From the NCBI GenBank assembly GCA_023432025.1, contig JAEYVE010000239.1:1-20460 (forward strand): a DNA stretch of 20,460 bases, given 5' to 3'. Under the pieces are notes generated by a model, which saw nothing but the letters and a program-made list of their open reading frames with translations, was not told where the DNA came from and did no database searches. The position numbers and the translations under genes are program-made. Shown piece by piece: positions 13,784 to 20,460 of this stretch (its first letter is position 1; each line of letters opens with the position of its first letter). This DNA comes from Pseudomonadota bacterium. Lineage in GTDB: Bacteria; Myxococcota_A; Polyangia; Polyangiales; Polyangiaceae.

Positions 13784-16471
13784 ATGGCTGACGAGACTCC
13801 CCCGCCCGTAACGCCCGACCCGAACCAGCCCGCCGCTCCTGAGCCGCGCTCGGGTCTTCATCCGGTGAGCATCCAAGAGGAGATGCGCACCTCGTACCTC
13901 GATTACGCGATGAGCGTGATCATCGGGCGGGCAATTCCGGACGCGCGCGACGGCTTGAAGCCGGTGCACCGACGCATCCTGTACGCGATGCGCGATCTCA
14001 ACCTGACGCCGAGCACCTCGTTCACGAAGTGCGCCAAGGTCGTCGGTGAAGTACTCGGCAACTACCACCCGCACGGAGACGCCAGCGTCTACGACGCTCT
14101 CGTGCGCATGGCGCAGGATTTTTCCATGCGCCACCTCTTGGTCGACGGCCAAGGCAACTTCGGCTCCGTCGATGGAGATCCCGCGGCCGCCTACCGTTAC
14201 ACCGAGTGTCGCTTAGCGCGCTTGTCGATGGACCTCCTCGCCGACATCGAGAAGGAAACCGTCGATTTTTCGCCGAATTTCGACGAGTCGCGCCAAGAGC
14301 CGGTCGTCTTACCCTCGCGCTTTCCCAATCTGCTCGTCAACGGCTCGGGCGGCATCGCGGTCGGCATGGCGACCAACATTCCGCCTCACAACTTGGCTGA
14401 GGTGATCGACGCGACGATCCACCTCATCAAAAATCCCGCGGCGAGCATCGAAGACTTGATGCAGCACGTGTTGGGTCCGGACTTCCCGACCGGCGCCATC
14501 ATCTACGGACGCGCCGGGATCCATCAGGCGTACACCACCGGGCGTGGCTCGGTCGTGATGCGCGCCAAGCACGAGGTGGAAAAGGTCTCGAACACGGAGC
14601 GCGAGCAGCTCGTCTTCACCGAAATCCCGTATCAGGTGAACAAGGCCCGCCTCGCCGCGAAAATCGGCGAGCTCATCCGCGACAAGCGAATCGAGGGCAT
14701 CAAGGAAGTCCGCGACGAGAGCGACCGAGACGGCATGCGTCTCGTGGTCGAGCTGAAGAAGGACATTTTCCCGCAGGTGGTGCTCAATCACCTGTTCCGC
14801 CTGACGGATCTGCAGAGCTCGTTCGGCATCATCAACCTGTCCATCGTCAACGGCCGCCCCGAAATTCTGGACCTCAAGGAAACGCTGGCCATCTTCGTCG
14901 AGCACCGACGGGACGTGGTGAGCCGCCGCTCGCGCTACGAGCTGAGCCGCGCCGAAGGACAGCGCGAAATCGTCGAAGGCCTCGGCATGGCCGTGACCGA
15001 GGTGGACCTCGTCATCAAGACGATCCGAGATTCAGCCGATCCGGACATCGCCAAGGAGCGCCTCATGGCGCTACCGCTGCGTGGGCTGGAGGCGTTCGTG
15101 CGCCGCGCCGGACGTCCGGAGGAGGAAATCTCGGCCGCCAAGGCGCGGGGCGAGTACCACCTGAGCGAGCGTCAGGCGAAGGCCATCCTGGAAATGCGCC
15201 TCTCTCGCCTCACCGGGCTCGAGCAAGAGAAGCTCGCCGGCGAGTACGGCGAGCTCTGCACGGAAATCGCACGCCTGCGAGCGATCTTGGCCGACGAGAG
15301 CCTGTTGATGGACATCATCGTGCAGGAGCTCGTGGAGGTGCGCGAGAAACACGCCGACCCGAGGCGCACCGCCATCGAGGAAAACGAGGCCGAAATTCAG
15401 ATCGAGGACCTGATCCAGGAAGAGGACATGGTCGTCACGATCTCCCATTCGGGCTACATCAAGCGCACGCCCGCCTCCACGTACGAAGCGCAAAAGCGCG
15501 GCGGCAAAGGCAAGAAGGGCATGGCGGCCCAAAATGACGACTGGGTCAGCCAGCTCTTCATTTCGTCCACGCACTCGTACGTCTTTTTCTTCAGCGACCG
15601 CGGCAAGGTCTACGTGAAGAAGGTGTTCGAGGTGCCGCAAGCCGCGCGCAACGCCAAGGGGCGCGCCATCGTCAATTTCATCGGTCTCGAGGACGGGGAG
15701 CGCGTCGCGGCCATCACCCCGGTGGACGCCATCGAGGACGATCGCTTCGTGATTACCCTGACGCGCGGCGGGCAAATCAAAAAGACGCCGGTCCTGGACT
15801 ACAAGAACTTCCGCGAGAAGGGGATCATCGGCGTGAGGATCGCCGACGACGACCAGCTGCTCACCGCCGCGGTGACGGACGGAAAGCGCGAGCTCGTCAT
15901 CGGCACGCGCTTCGGCAAGAGCATCCGCTTCGACGAGGAGCAGGTGCGTCCCATGGGGCGCAACACCGCGGGCGTGAAGGGCATCGAGCTCGAAGAAGGA
16001 GACGCCGTCGTGGGCCTCGCGGTCACCGATCCGGAGCGGCCGCAGGTGCTCGCCGTCTGTGAGCGCGGCTATGGAAAGCGCACTCCGCTCGAAGAGTTCC
16101 GCAGCCAGAACCGCGGTGGAAAGGGCATCATTCTCATCGACGCCTCGGAGCGAAACGGGCCGGTCGTCGGTATCGCGCTCGTCAAGGAAGAGGACGATTT
16201 GGTGCTCATCACCGATCGGGGTCAGACGATTCGAACGCGCGTCGGGGAAATCCGCGAGACCGGCCGCAACGCCCAGGGCGTGCGCGTCATGTCCGTGGCC
16301 GAGGACGAGCGTGTCGTGGCCATCGAAACCGTCGCGGAACGCGAAGAGGACGAGGAAGCGCCAGAGGGCTCCGAGCTGGGCTCGAGCGAGAACGGCGAGA
16401 TCGACGCCAGTACGGACGGCGAGATCGACGCCAGTACGGACGGCGACGGCGAATCGTCGAACGAGGAGTGA
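13784..16471 (+). CDS. gyrA: DNA gyrase subunit A (GyrA)
   Basis: This 895-aa A subunit introduces negative supercoils with GyrB, which is not in this window. The breakage-reunion core shows SYLDYAMSVIIGRAIPDARD (37-56), the quinolone-pocket helix NYHPHGDASVYDALVRMAQ (93-111) and the catalytic tyrosine Tyr139 in RYTECRL. The C-terminal pinwheel carries the canonical GyrA box QKRGGKG (570-576), needed for DNA wrapping, and a degenerate QNRGGKG (775-781). This separates it from the parC product upstream. Ala100 occupies the E. coli Ser83 site, with Asp104 retained at the Asp87 site. The end is an acidic low-complexity tail (about 852-895) with GEIDASTD twice. The stop overlaps the Shine-Dalgarno region of nth. 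A 258-bp leader precedes the ATG. Confidence 0.96.
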   Translation: MADETPPPVTPDPNQPAAPEPRSGLHPVSIQEEMRTSYLDYAMSVIIGRAIPDARDGLKPVHRRILYAMRDLNLTPSTSFTKCAKVVGEVLGNYHPHGDASVYDALVRMAQDFSMRHLLVDGQGNFGSVDGDPAAAYRYTECRLARLSMDLLADIEKETVDFSPNFDESRQEPVVLPSRFPNLLVNGSGGIAVGMATNIPPHNLAEVIDATIHLIKNPAASIEDLMQHVLGPDFPTGAIIYGRAGIHQAYTTGRGSVVMRAKHEVEKVSNTEREQLVFTEIPYQVNKARLAAKIGELIRDKRIEGIKEVRDESDRDGMRLVVELKKDIFPQVVLNHLFRLTDLQSSFGIINLSIVNGRPEILDLKETLAIFVEHRRDVVSRRSRYELSRAEGQREIVEGLGMAVTEVDLVIKTIRDSADPDIAKERLMALPLRGLEAFVRRAGRPEEEISAAKARGEYHLSERQAKAILEMRLSRLTGLEQEKLAGEYGELCTEIARLRAILADESLLMDIIVQELVEVREKHADPRRTAIEENEAEIQIEDLIQEEDMVVTISHSGYIKRTPASTYEAQKRGGKGKKGMAAQNDDWVSQLFISSTHSYVFFFSDRGKVYVKKVFEVPQAARNAKGRAIVNFIGLEDGERVAAITPVDAIEDDRFVITLTRGGQIKKTPVLDYKNFREKGIIGVRIADDDQLLTAAVTDGKRELVIGTRFGKSIRFDEEQVRPMGRNTAGVKGIELEEGDAVVGLAVTDPERPQVLAVCERGYGKRTPLEEFRSQNRGGKGIILIDASERNGPVVGIALVKEEDDLVLITDRGQTIRTRVGEIRETGRNAQGVRVMSVAEDERVVAIETVAEREEDEEAPEGSELGSSENGEIDASTDGEIDASTDGDGESSNEE
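16394..16441. repeat. Perfect 24-nt tandem duplication in the gyrA tail
   Basis: Segments 16394-16417 and 16418-16441 are identical and in frame, encoding GEIDASTD twice in the acidic C-terminal tail of GyrA. Confidence 0.92.
16463..16468 (+). promoter_or_regulatory. Ribosome-binding site inside the end of gyrA, for nth
   Basis: GAGGAG lies in the last gyrA codons, 5 nt before GTG 16474. It favours that GTG over the GTG at 16468 and implies translational coupling of nth to gyrA. Confidence 0.65.
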
Positions 16472-16473
16472 GC

Positions 16474-17532
16474 GTGGCACGCCGCGTCGCGACACCGCGC
16501 AACAAGGCTCGACCGAGCGCGGCCGCGCGCCCGGCGAGCGAAAAGAGCGCCGCCCCGACGCGCAGCAGGACAAAGGCTCTGCGCGGCGCCGAGGCAAGCG
16601 AACCCAAGCCGGCGGCAAACCGGAAGCTCGGCTCCAGTGCGGGAGCACCGCGCGTCGCCGCGACGGCTTCCGCCTCTTCGAAAAGCAAAACGGCGCCGAG
16701 CCAGGTCGGTTCCAAAGAGACACCGCGAGCTCCGGCCAGAACACGTGCGGCATCGACGAAAGCACCTCTCGTATCGCCCCCAACCCGCGGCACGAAGGGC
16801 CCCCGCGTCACGCGCGCGAAGGTGGACCCGCGCAGCAACGAGCCCCCTGAAGCGCGCGCGCAGAGCGGGCTGACGACGTTCACGGAAACTTTCGCGCGCC
16901 TCAAGGCTGCCCACCCGGACGCTCATTGCGAGCTCGATCACAAGAACGCTTTCGAGCTCATCGTGGCGACCGTCTTGTCCGCCCAGAGCACGGACGTGGC
17001 CGTCAATCGCGTGACGCCAGCGCTCTTCGAGCGCTGGCCGGACGCCGCCGCGTTGGCGAGCGCCAACGTGAGCGACGTCGAAGCGTCCATCAATCGCCTC
17101 GGCATGTTCCGCCAGAAGGCGAAGAACCTCGTCGGTCTGGCGCGCGGGCTCGTGGAGCGTCACGGCGGACAAGTGCCGAAGAGCTTGAGTGAGCTGGTGG
17201 CGCTGCCCGGCGTCGGGCGCAAGACGGCCAACGTGGTGCTCGGCGTCGCGTTCGGGGCTCCGGAAGGCGTCGTGGTGGACACACACGTACAACGCATCGC
17301 GCAGCGCCTTGGCTGGACGACGGAGACGACCCCCGAAAAAATCGAGGCGGCTCTGATGAAGCTGGTGCCGCGACAAGATTGGGATCGCGTTTCACACACC
17401 CTCATCTTCCATGGCCGCCGCATCTGCAGCGCGCAGCGCCCGGCTTGCGCGGCGTGCCCGGTGAACCAAACTTGTCCGTCGGCATTTCGAGCAGAAAACG
17501 TCGGGCGCAAGCCGCCCCGCGTTCGTAGCTGA
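16474..17532 (+). CDS. nth: Endonuclease III (DNA glycosylase/AP lyase) with long basic N-terminal tail
   Basis: The C-terminal part (about 215 residues) is a complete endonuclease III, which removes oxidised pyrimidines and nicks abasic sites in base-excision repair. Numbered from the GTG at 16468: helix-hairpin-helix with catalytic Lys252 (LPGVGRKTANVV), catalytic Asp271 (VVDTHVQRIAQRLGW) and the 4Fe-4S ligands Cys320, 327, 330 and 336 with the exact family spacing C-x6-C-x2-C-x5-C. The odd part is residues 1-135: a Lys/Arg/Ala/Pro/Ser-rich, strongly basic and probably disordered tail, against roughly 210 aa in total for typical bacterial enzymes. It resembles histone-H1-like or AlgP-like tails and may hold the enzyme on DNA. 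GTG 16474 is preferred for its Shine-Dalgarno. The start nearly overlaps the gyrA stop, so the two are probably one operon. Confidence 0.93.
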   Translation: MARRVATPRNKARPSAAARPASEKSAAPTRSRTKALRGAEASEPKPAANRKLGSSAGAPRVAATASASSKSKTAPSQVGSKETPRAPARTRAASTKAPLVSPPTRGTKGPRVTRAKVDPRSNEPPEARAQSGLTTFTETFARLKAAHPDAHCELDHKNAFELIVATVLSAQSTDVAVNRVTPALFERWPDAAALASANVSDVEASINRLGMFRQKAKNLVGLARGLVERHGGQVPKSLSELVALPGVGRKTANVVLGVAFGAPEGVVVDTHVQRIAQRLGWTTETTPEKIEAALMKLVPRQDWDRVSHTLIFHGRRICSAQRPACAACPVNQTCPSAFRAENVGRKPPRVRS

Positions 17533-17539
17533 GTCGAGC

Positions 17540-17562
17540 GGGGCGCGAGGCCTCGCGCGCCC
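17540..17562 (+). terminator. Strong GC hairpin after nth
   Basis: GCGCGAGG/CCTCGCGC (17543-17558) is a perfect 16-bp palindrome. It is extended by GGG (17540-17542) and CCC (17560-17562) with one bulged G. It begins 8 nt after the nth stop. No T-tract follows, so it is a plausible transcript end or 3' stabiliser for gyrA-nth, not a textbook intrinsic terminator. Confidence 0.5.
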
Positions 17563-17652
17563 GATGGCCGCCGCTCCTCGAGTTTGGTCGCGCAATTCCT
17601 TCGCCAAGAAAACGATTTGCGGGCAAACCATGGGTCGCTCTAGGCTGCCGGC

Positions 17653-18273
17653 GTGGTCCGTGAGCGACGCTCATTTCTGTCCGAGAGCCTGCAGCCGTCG
17701 CTGCTCGGCGCGCTCTCGAGGGCGTCACGCGCTCCCGCTCGTGCACCTTTTCGCTCGTTCGTCTTGAGCCTCGTCGTGATGGTTTTGTGCTCGGGCTGCC
17801 TCGTGGATCCCCCGCCGGACTTCGAGGAACCCGAGCGTACGGCGCCCATCATGTTCCTCGACCGCGCCGTGCCCGCCCTCGGGCAGCCGCTCGTGCTTCA
17901 GCGGAACACTCCCGGGGTTCCGTTCACCGTACCCGTGCAGTCGGAGGACCTCGGGGACGAGCTCCTCGCGAGCGTCTGGGCCAACTTCGGTCTGGAAGGA
18001 GAAACGCGGATCAAGCTGGAACCGTTCCGCCCCGGTACGTTCGACCAAGTCCGGGAAATCCAGTTCACCTTGGAGACCAACCGCTTACCGCGCGGCTGCG
18101 TCCCCATTACCCTCGTGCTTCACCACAACGAAAACTTCGATCGCGGCACCTTGAAGCCGTTGGACTTTACCTTGGCCACGATGGCGACGTGGTGGGCCGT
18201 CGTGGACGCCGATCCGGCAAACGTGAGCTTCGCGGATTGTCCCCGCCCCTCGGACACTCAAGTGAACCAGTAG
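17653..18273 (+). CDS. Putative lipoprotein of unknown function (206 aa)
   Basis: The family is not recognised. GTG 17653 is the only usable start because an in-frame TAG lies at 17641-17643; no Shine-Dalgarno is visible. An N-terminal stretch with several arginines is followed by a hydrophobic helix (FVLSLVVMVLCSGC, to Cys49), which reads as a lipoprotein signal. The lipobox is slightly unusual with Cys at -3 (VLCSG-C). After Cys49 comes a Pro/Asp/Glu-rich linker and a beta-rich domain (about 65-190) with SEDLGDELLASVWANFG and GCVPITLVLHHNENF, suggesting an immunoglobulin-like or carbohydrate-binding-like fold; that is a guess from strand pattern only. Two later cysteines (about residues 148 and 196) could pair. 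It converges on the MeaB gene. Confidence 0.72.
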   Translation: MVRERRSFLSESLQPSLLGALSRASRAPARAPFRSFVLSLVVMVLCSGCLVDPPPDFEEPERTAPIMFLDRAVPALGQPLVLQRNTPGVPFTVPVQSEDLGDELLASVWANFGLEGETRIKLEPFRPGTFDQVREIQFTLETNRLPRGCVPITLVLHHNENFDRGTLKPLDFTLATMATWWAVVDADPANVSFADCPRPSDTQVNQ

Positions 18274-18290
18274 CCGTGCTCCAGGCTCGC

Positions 18291-18322
18291 GCCCGGCCCT
18301 CGTCCACGCACGGGCCCCGGGC
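18291..18322. terminator. Candidate hairpin between convergent genes
   Basis: GCCCGGCCC (18291-18299) pairs with GGGCCCCGGGC (18312-18322) with a 2-nt bulge. It sits in the 63-bp gap where the lipoprotein gene and the MeaB gene converge. There is no T-tract. Confidence 0.4.
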
Positions 18323-18336
18323 GGTGCCGAGGAAAT

Positions 18337-19362
18337 TCAGACAGGGTGCTGGCCGCGAAACTGTCTCACCAACGACTCACACTCCGAGTACGGATCGCTC
18401 TCGCCTCGAGCGACGCGAAGAGCCGACGCCGCGAGTGCGGCGTCGAGCTCTCGCAGGGCCATTGCGCCGAGATCCTCGCGGAGCAGCGCGCCCAGACGGG
18501 TCCGAGCGCGCTCGACCTTTGGCTCGGCTCCCTGGGTGGCGAGGTGGCGCCGATGAGCTTCGAGCGCACCAAACAGCTCGTCGATGCCCCGATCCGCGGA
18601 CGCGACGGTGCGAACGATGAGAGGCCTCCACCTACCCGAGTCGCTCGGCGGCACTTCTCTTCCACGCGGCGCGCCGTGGCCTCCGGAGAACGACGCATGC
18701 GCCGCGTCCATTTGGACCGCGTCCCCCAACGCCAACATCGACTCGAGATCCCGAACCGTGGCCTCTGCGCCCTCTCGGTCCGATTTGTTCACGGCGAAGA
18801 CGTCCGCGGACTCCAAAATGCCCGCCTTCAGCGCTTGCACGTCGTCTCCGAGGCCAGGCACGGTCACCACCAGGGTGGTGTCCGCCAGCTGCGACACCTC
18901 GAGCTCGTCCTGACCGACTCCCACCGTCTCCAGAATCACGACGCGCGCTCCCCAAGCAGCCAGCACCAGGGCGACCTCGCCCGCCGTACGGCTCAATCCA
19001 CCGAGCGCGCCGCGCGTGGCCACCGAGCGAATGAAGACGTCCGGATCCTCGAAGTGCCGCTGCATGCGGATGCGGTCGCCCAAGATGGCGCCACCGGAGA
19101 ACGGGCTCGTCGGGTCGACGGCCACGACACCGACGCGGTCTCCGCGAGCGCGAAAGCGCGCGACCAAACGATCGGTGAGCGTGCTCTTGCCTGCCCCCGG
19201 GCTCCCCGTGACGCCGAGCAACCAGGCCTCACTAGCGTGCGGGTGCAGCTTTCGAAGCAGCTCCCGCCCCTCCGGCGCCCCATCGTCCGCCCAGCGACAG
19301 GCGCGTGCGGCGGCGCGCACGTCGCCGGCAACGACGTGCTCTGCGAGCTCCGTGGGGGTCAT
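18337..19362 (-). CDS. meaB: MeaB/ArgK-type GTPase (methylmalonyl-CoA mutase chaperone)
   Basis: This 341-aa G3E-family P-loop GTPase has Walker A GVTGSPGAGKST (about residues 50-61), DPTSPFSGGAILGDRIRM (83-100), ETVGVGQDELEV (145-156) and the guanine-specificity motif NKSD (192-195). All are characteristic of MeaB, which guards and reloads the cobalamin enzyme methylmalonyl-CoA mutase. ATG 19362 is chosen because the family starts at about MTPTELAEHV; the frame stays open to 19446 but that 28-residue extension is Arg/Ser-rich and unlike the family. No mutase gene is in the window. Upstream on the same strand is a biotin carboxylase gene, ended by an intrinsic terminator, so meaB probably has its own promoter. 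An isobutyryl-CoA or other acyl-CoA mutase partner is possible. Confidence 0.9.
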   Translation of the reverse strand: MTPTELAEHVVAGDVRAAARACRWADDGAPEGRELLRKLHPHASEAWLLGVTGSPGAGKSTLTDRLVARFRARGDRVGVVAVDPTSPFSGGAILGDRIRMQRHFEDPDVFIRSVATRGALGGLSRTAGEVALVLAAWGARVVILETVGVGQDELEVSQLADTTLVVTVPGLGDDVQALKAGILESADVFAVNKSDREGAEATVRDLESMLALGDAVQMDAAHASFSGGHGAPRGREVPPSDSGRWRPLIVRTVASADRGIDELFGALEAHRRHLATQGAEPKVERARTRLGALLREDLGAMALRELDAALAASALRVARGESDPYSECESLVRQFRGQHPV

Positions 19363-19448
19363 GCCCGAAGAGCGTACCAGACTCCGCTTGGGCCGCCCGG
19401 AGCCAGAGCCCAAGCGCAGTCCAACTCGCGCGGCTGTGGCGAGCACCG

Positions 19449-19462
19449 GAGCTCGCGAGCTC
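19449..19462. repeat. 14-bp perfect palindrome in the meaB leader
   Basis: GAGCTCGCGAGCTC directly follows the T-tract of the accC terminator, about 90 nt before the meaB start. It could be an operator for meaB. Its half GCGAGCTC can also pair with the 5' arm of the accC terminator (19519-19512), an alternative fold whose relevance is unknown. Confidence 0.5.
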
Positions 19463-19464
19463 GG

Positions 19465-19519
19465 AAAAAAAGAACTCGCCAGAGTAGCGCCCTCCGAGGA
19501 GCGCTCATCCGGCGAGCTC
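19465..19519 (-). terminator. Intrinsic terminator after the biotin carboxylase gene
   Basis: On the minus strand GAGCTCGCC (19519-19511) pairs with GGCGAGTTC (19480-19472), with one G-T wobble. The intervening 30 nt hold an inner AGCGC/GCGCT stem, and seven Ts follow at once (19471-19465). It lies 14 nt past the accC stop. It is the only hairpin followed by a T-run that I noticed in the window. Confidence 0.82.
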
Positions 19520-19533
19520 TCTCTCCGCAGTAC

Positions 19534-20460
19534 TTACTCGGCCGAGTTCTCGCGCGCGGCCTTCCGCTCGGCAAGGATGCGCTCCACCGTGCGCGTCGTC
19601 ATTTTTCCTGCCTTCACTTCCCAGTCGGCAAGCAGGATTTTTTGGAGCGGGATGTTCGTGCGGATGCCGCCGATGATGTACTCGTCGAGCGCACCCTGCA
19701 TGCGGGCCAGCGCCTGCTCGCGCGTCGGCGCGTGAACGATGACCTTGGCCAAGAGCGAGTCGTACGCGCTCGGCACCTTCCAGCCACCGAACACACCCGA
19801 ATCCACGCGCACGCCAGCCCCACCCGGCGGGTGGTACTCGGTGATGAGACCGGGCCACGGCGTGAACGTTTCCGGGTCCTCGGCCTGAACACGACACTCG
19901 ATGGCGTGGCCGCGGAACTTCCAGCCGCGGGTGTCGGGCAGGTCCAGCTTTTCGCCGGCGGCGGCGCGGATTTGCTCCACCACGAGATCGACGCCCGTGA
20001 CCATTTCCGTCACGGGGTGCTCGACCTGCACGCGCGTGTTCATTTCCATGAAGTAGAGCGAGCCGTCCTCGTCCATCAAGAACTCGAGGGTACCGAGACC
20101 GACGTAGCCCGTTTCACGGATCGCTTTGCGGATGACCTCGCCCATCTTGGCGCGCAGCTCGTCCGTCATGGCCGGGCTGGGAGACTCTTCGACGAGCTTC
20201 TGGTTTCGTCGCTGCAGCGAGCACTCGCGCTCGCCCAGCGTCCACACCTGGCCGTGTTTGTCCGCGAGCGCTTGGAACTCGACGTGACGCGGCCGCTCCA
20301 CGAAGCGCTCCAGGTAGAGCTCTGGGTTCTTGAACGCCGAAGACGCCTCGGCCGTGGCCGACTCGAACGCCCGACGCACGCCCTCTTCTTCGCGCACCAT
20401 GCGCATGCCGCGGCCACCGCCGCCGCCACGCGCCTTGATCATGACCGGAAAGCCGACCCG
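19534..20460 (-). CDS. accC: Biotin carboxylase (AccC-type), C-terminal part, runs off right edge
   Basis: These are the last 308 residues of about 450; the N-terminal Rossmann part lies beyond the window. The enzyme carboxylates biotin on a carrier protein using ATP and bicarbonate. The ATP-grasp glycine loop is visible (MIKARGGGGGRGMRMV), then RPRHVEFQALAD, ERECSLQRRNQKLVEE, and the catalytic strand MEMNTRVQVEHPVTEMVTGV holding the Glu, Asn and biotin-site Arg. The C-terminal domain follows (RGHAIECRVQAEDPE, GGIRTNIPLQKIL). It ends without a biotinyl domain, so it is a stand-alone subunit. The reading frame continues to base 20460 (RVGFPV before the first Met). The nearby meaB suggests it may serve a propionyl-CoA carboxylase, but an acetyl-CoA carboxylase subunit is equally compatible with the sequence. 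Confidence 0.93.
   Translation of the reverse strand, partial: RVGFPVMIKARGGGGGRGMRMVREEEGVRRAFESATAEASSAFKNPELYLERFVERPRHVEFQALADKHGQVWTLGERECSLQRRNQKLVEESPSPAMTDELRAKMGEVIRKAIRETGYVGLGTLEFLMDEDGSLYFMEMNTRVQVEHPVTEMVTGVDLVVEQIRAAAGEKLDLPDTRGWKFRGHAIECRVQAEDPETFTPWPGLITEYHPPGGAGVRVDSGVFGGWKVPSAYDSLLAKVIVHAPTREQALARMQGALDEYIIGGIRTNIPLQKILLADWEVKAGKMTTRTVERILAERKAARENSAE

Noticed and set aside
15071..16783. 570-codon minus-strand frame opposite gyrA and nth
   Set aside because: It crosses two clear plus-strand genes and has no coherent domain content.
18337..19446. Longer MeaB start at 19446
   Set aside because: The extra 28 residues are Arg/Ser-rich, begin right next to the palindrome and terminator, and have no family counterpart.
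1..20460. CRISPR array, transposon, integrase, toxin-antitoxin, defence or tRNA genes
   Set aside because: I looked for spaced direct repeats, terminal inverted repeats, transposase or integrase motifs and tRNA-like folds, and saw none that hold up.

Overview
This window is high-GC chromosomal DNA from a Gram-negative bacterium, most likely a member of the Myxococcota (Polyangia/Myxococcia-like). The clues are a complete BamA outer-membrane assembly protein, an FHA-fused sigma-54 activator, a MerR-type HTH fused to TPRs, GTG starts, weak Shine-Dalgarno sequences, and long Pro/Ala/Ser-rich linkers on otherwise ordinary proteins. No insertion sequence, phage gene, CRISPR array, rRNA or tRNA was seen. 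The window is mostly housekeeping, with some lineage-specific genes.

Left part (1-3119). A minus-strand FHA-domain gene runs off the left edge. Upstream of it on the same strand lie a small Ser/Gly-rich protein gene (504-815) and a second small unidentified gene (1111-1464). The start of the 103-aa gene is preceded by a long imperfect hairpin (828-886) that would bury its ribosome-binding purines. A 659-bp gene-free stretch (1465-2123) separates these from the plus-strand MerR-TPR gene and holds a 16-nt motif repeated at exactly 40 bp.

Middle part (3120-10101). A nitrilase-superfamily amidase (minus) is divergent from an FHA-AAA+-HTH activator (plus). Next comes a topoisomerase IV pair in the order parC then parE.

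Right-middle part (10102-18273). This holds bamA with an unusual low-complexity linker, a coiled-coil protein with a C-terminal membrane anchor, gyrA, nth (endonuclease III with a long basic N-terminal tail, translationally coupled to gyrA) and a lipoprotein gene. The A subunits of both type IIA topoisomerases and parE therefore lie within 11 kb, all on the plus strand.

Right end (18274-20460). On the minus strand a truncated biotin carboxylase gene is followed by a textbook intrinsic terminator and then by a MeaB/ArgK-type GTPase gene. This pairing hints at propionyl-CoA/methylmalonyl-CoA metabolism.

I did not find a clear undescribed multi-gene system. The items most worth a second look are the 828-886 leader hairpin, the basic tail on endonuclease III, the MerR-TPR fusion, the topoisomerase cluster, and the in-frame microduplications in four separate genes.
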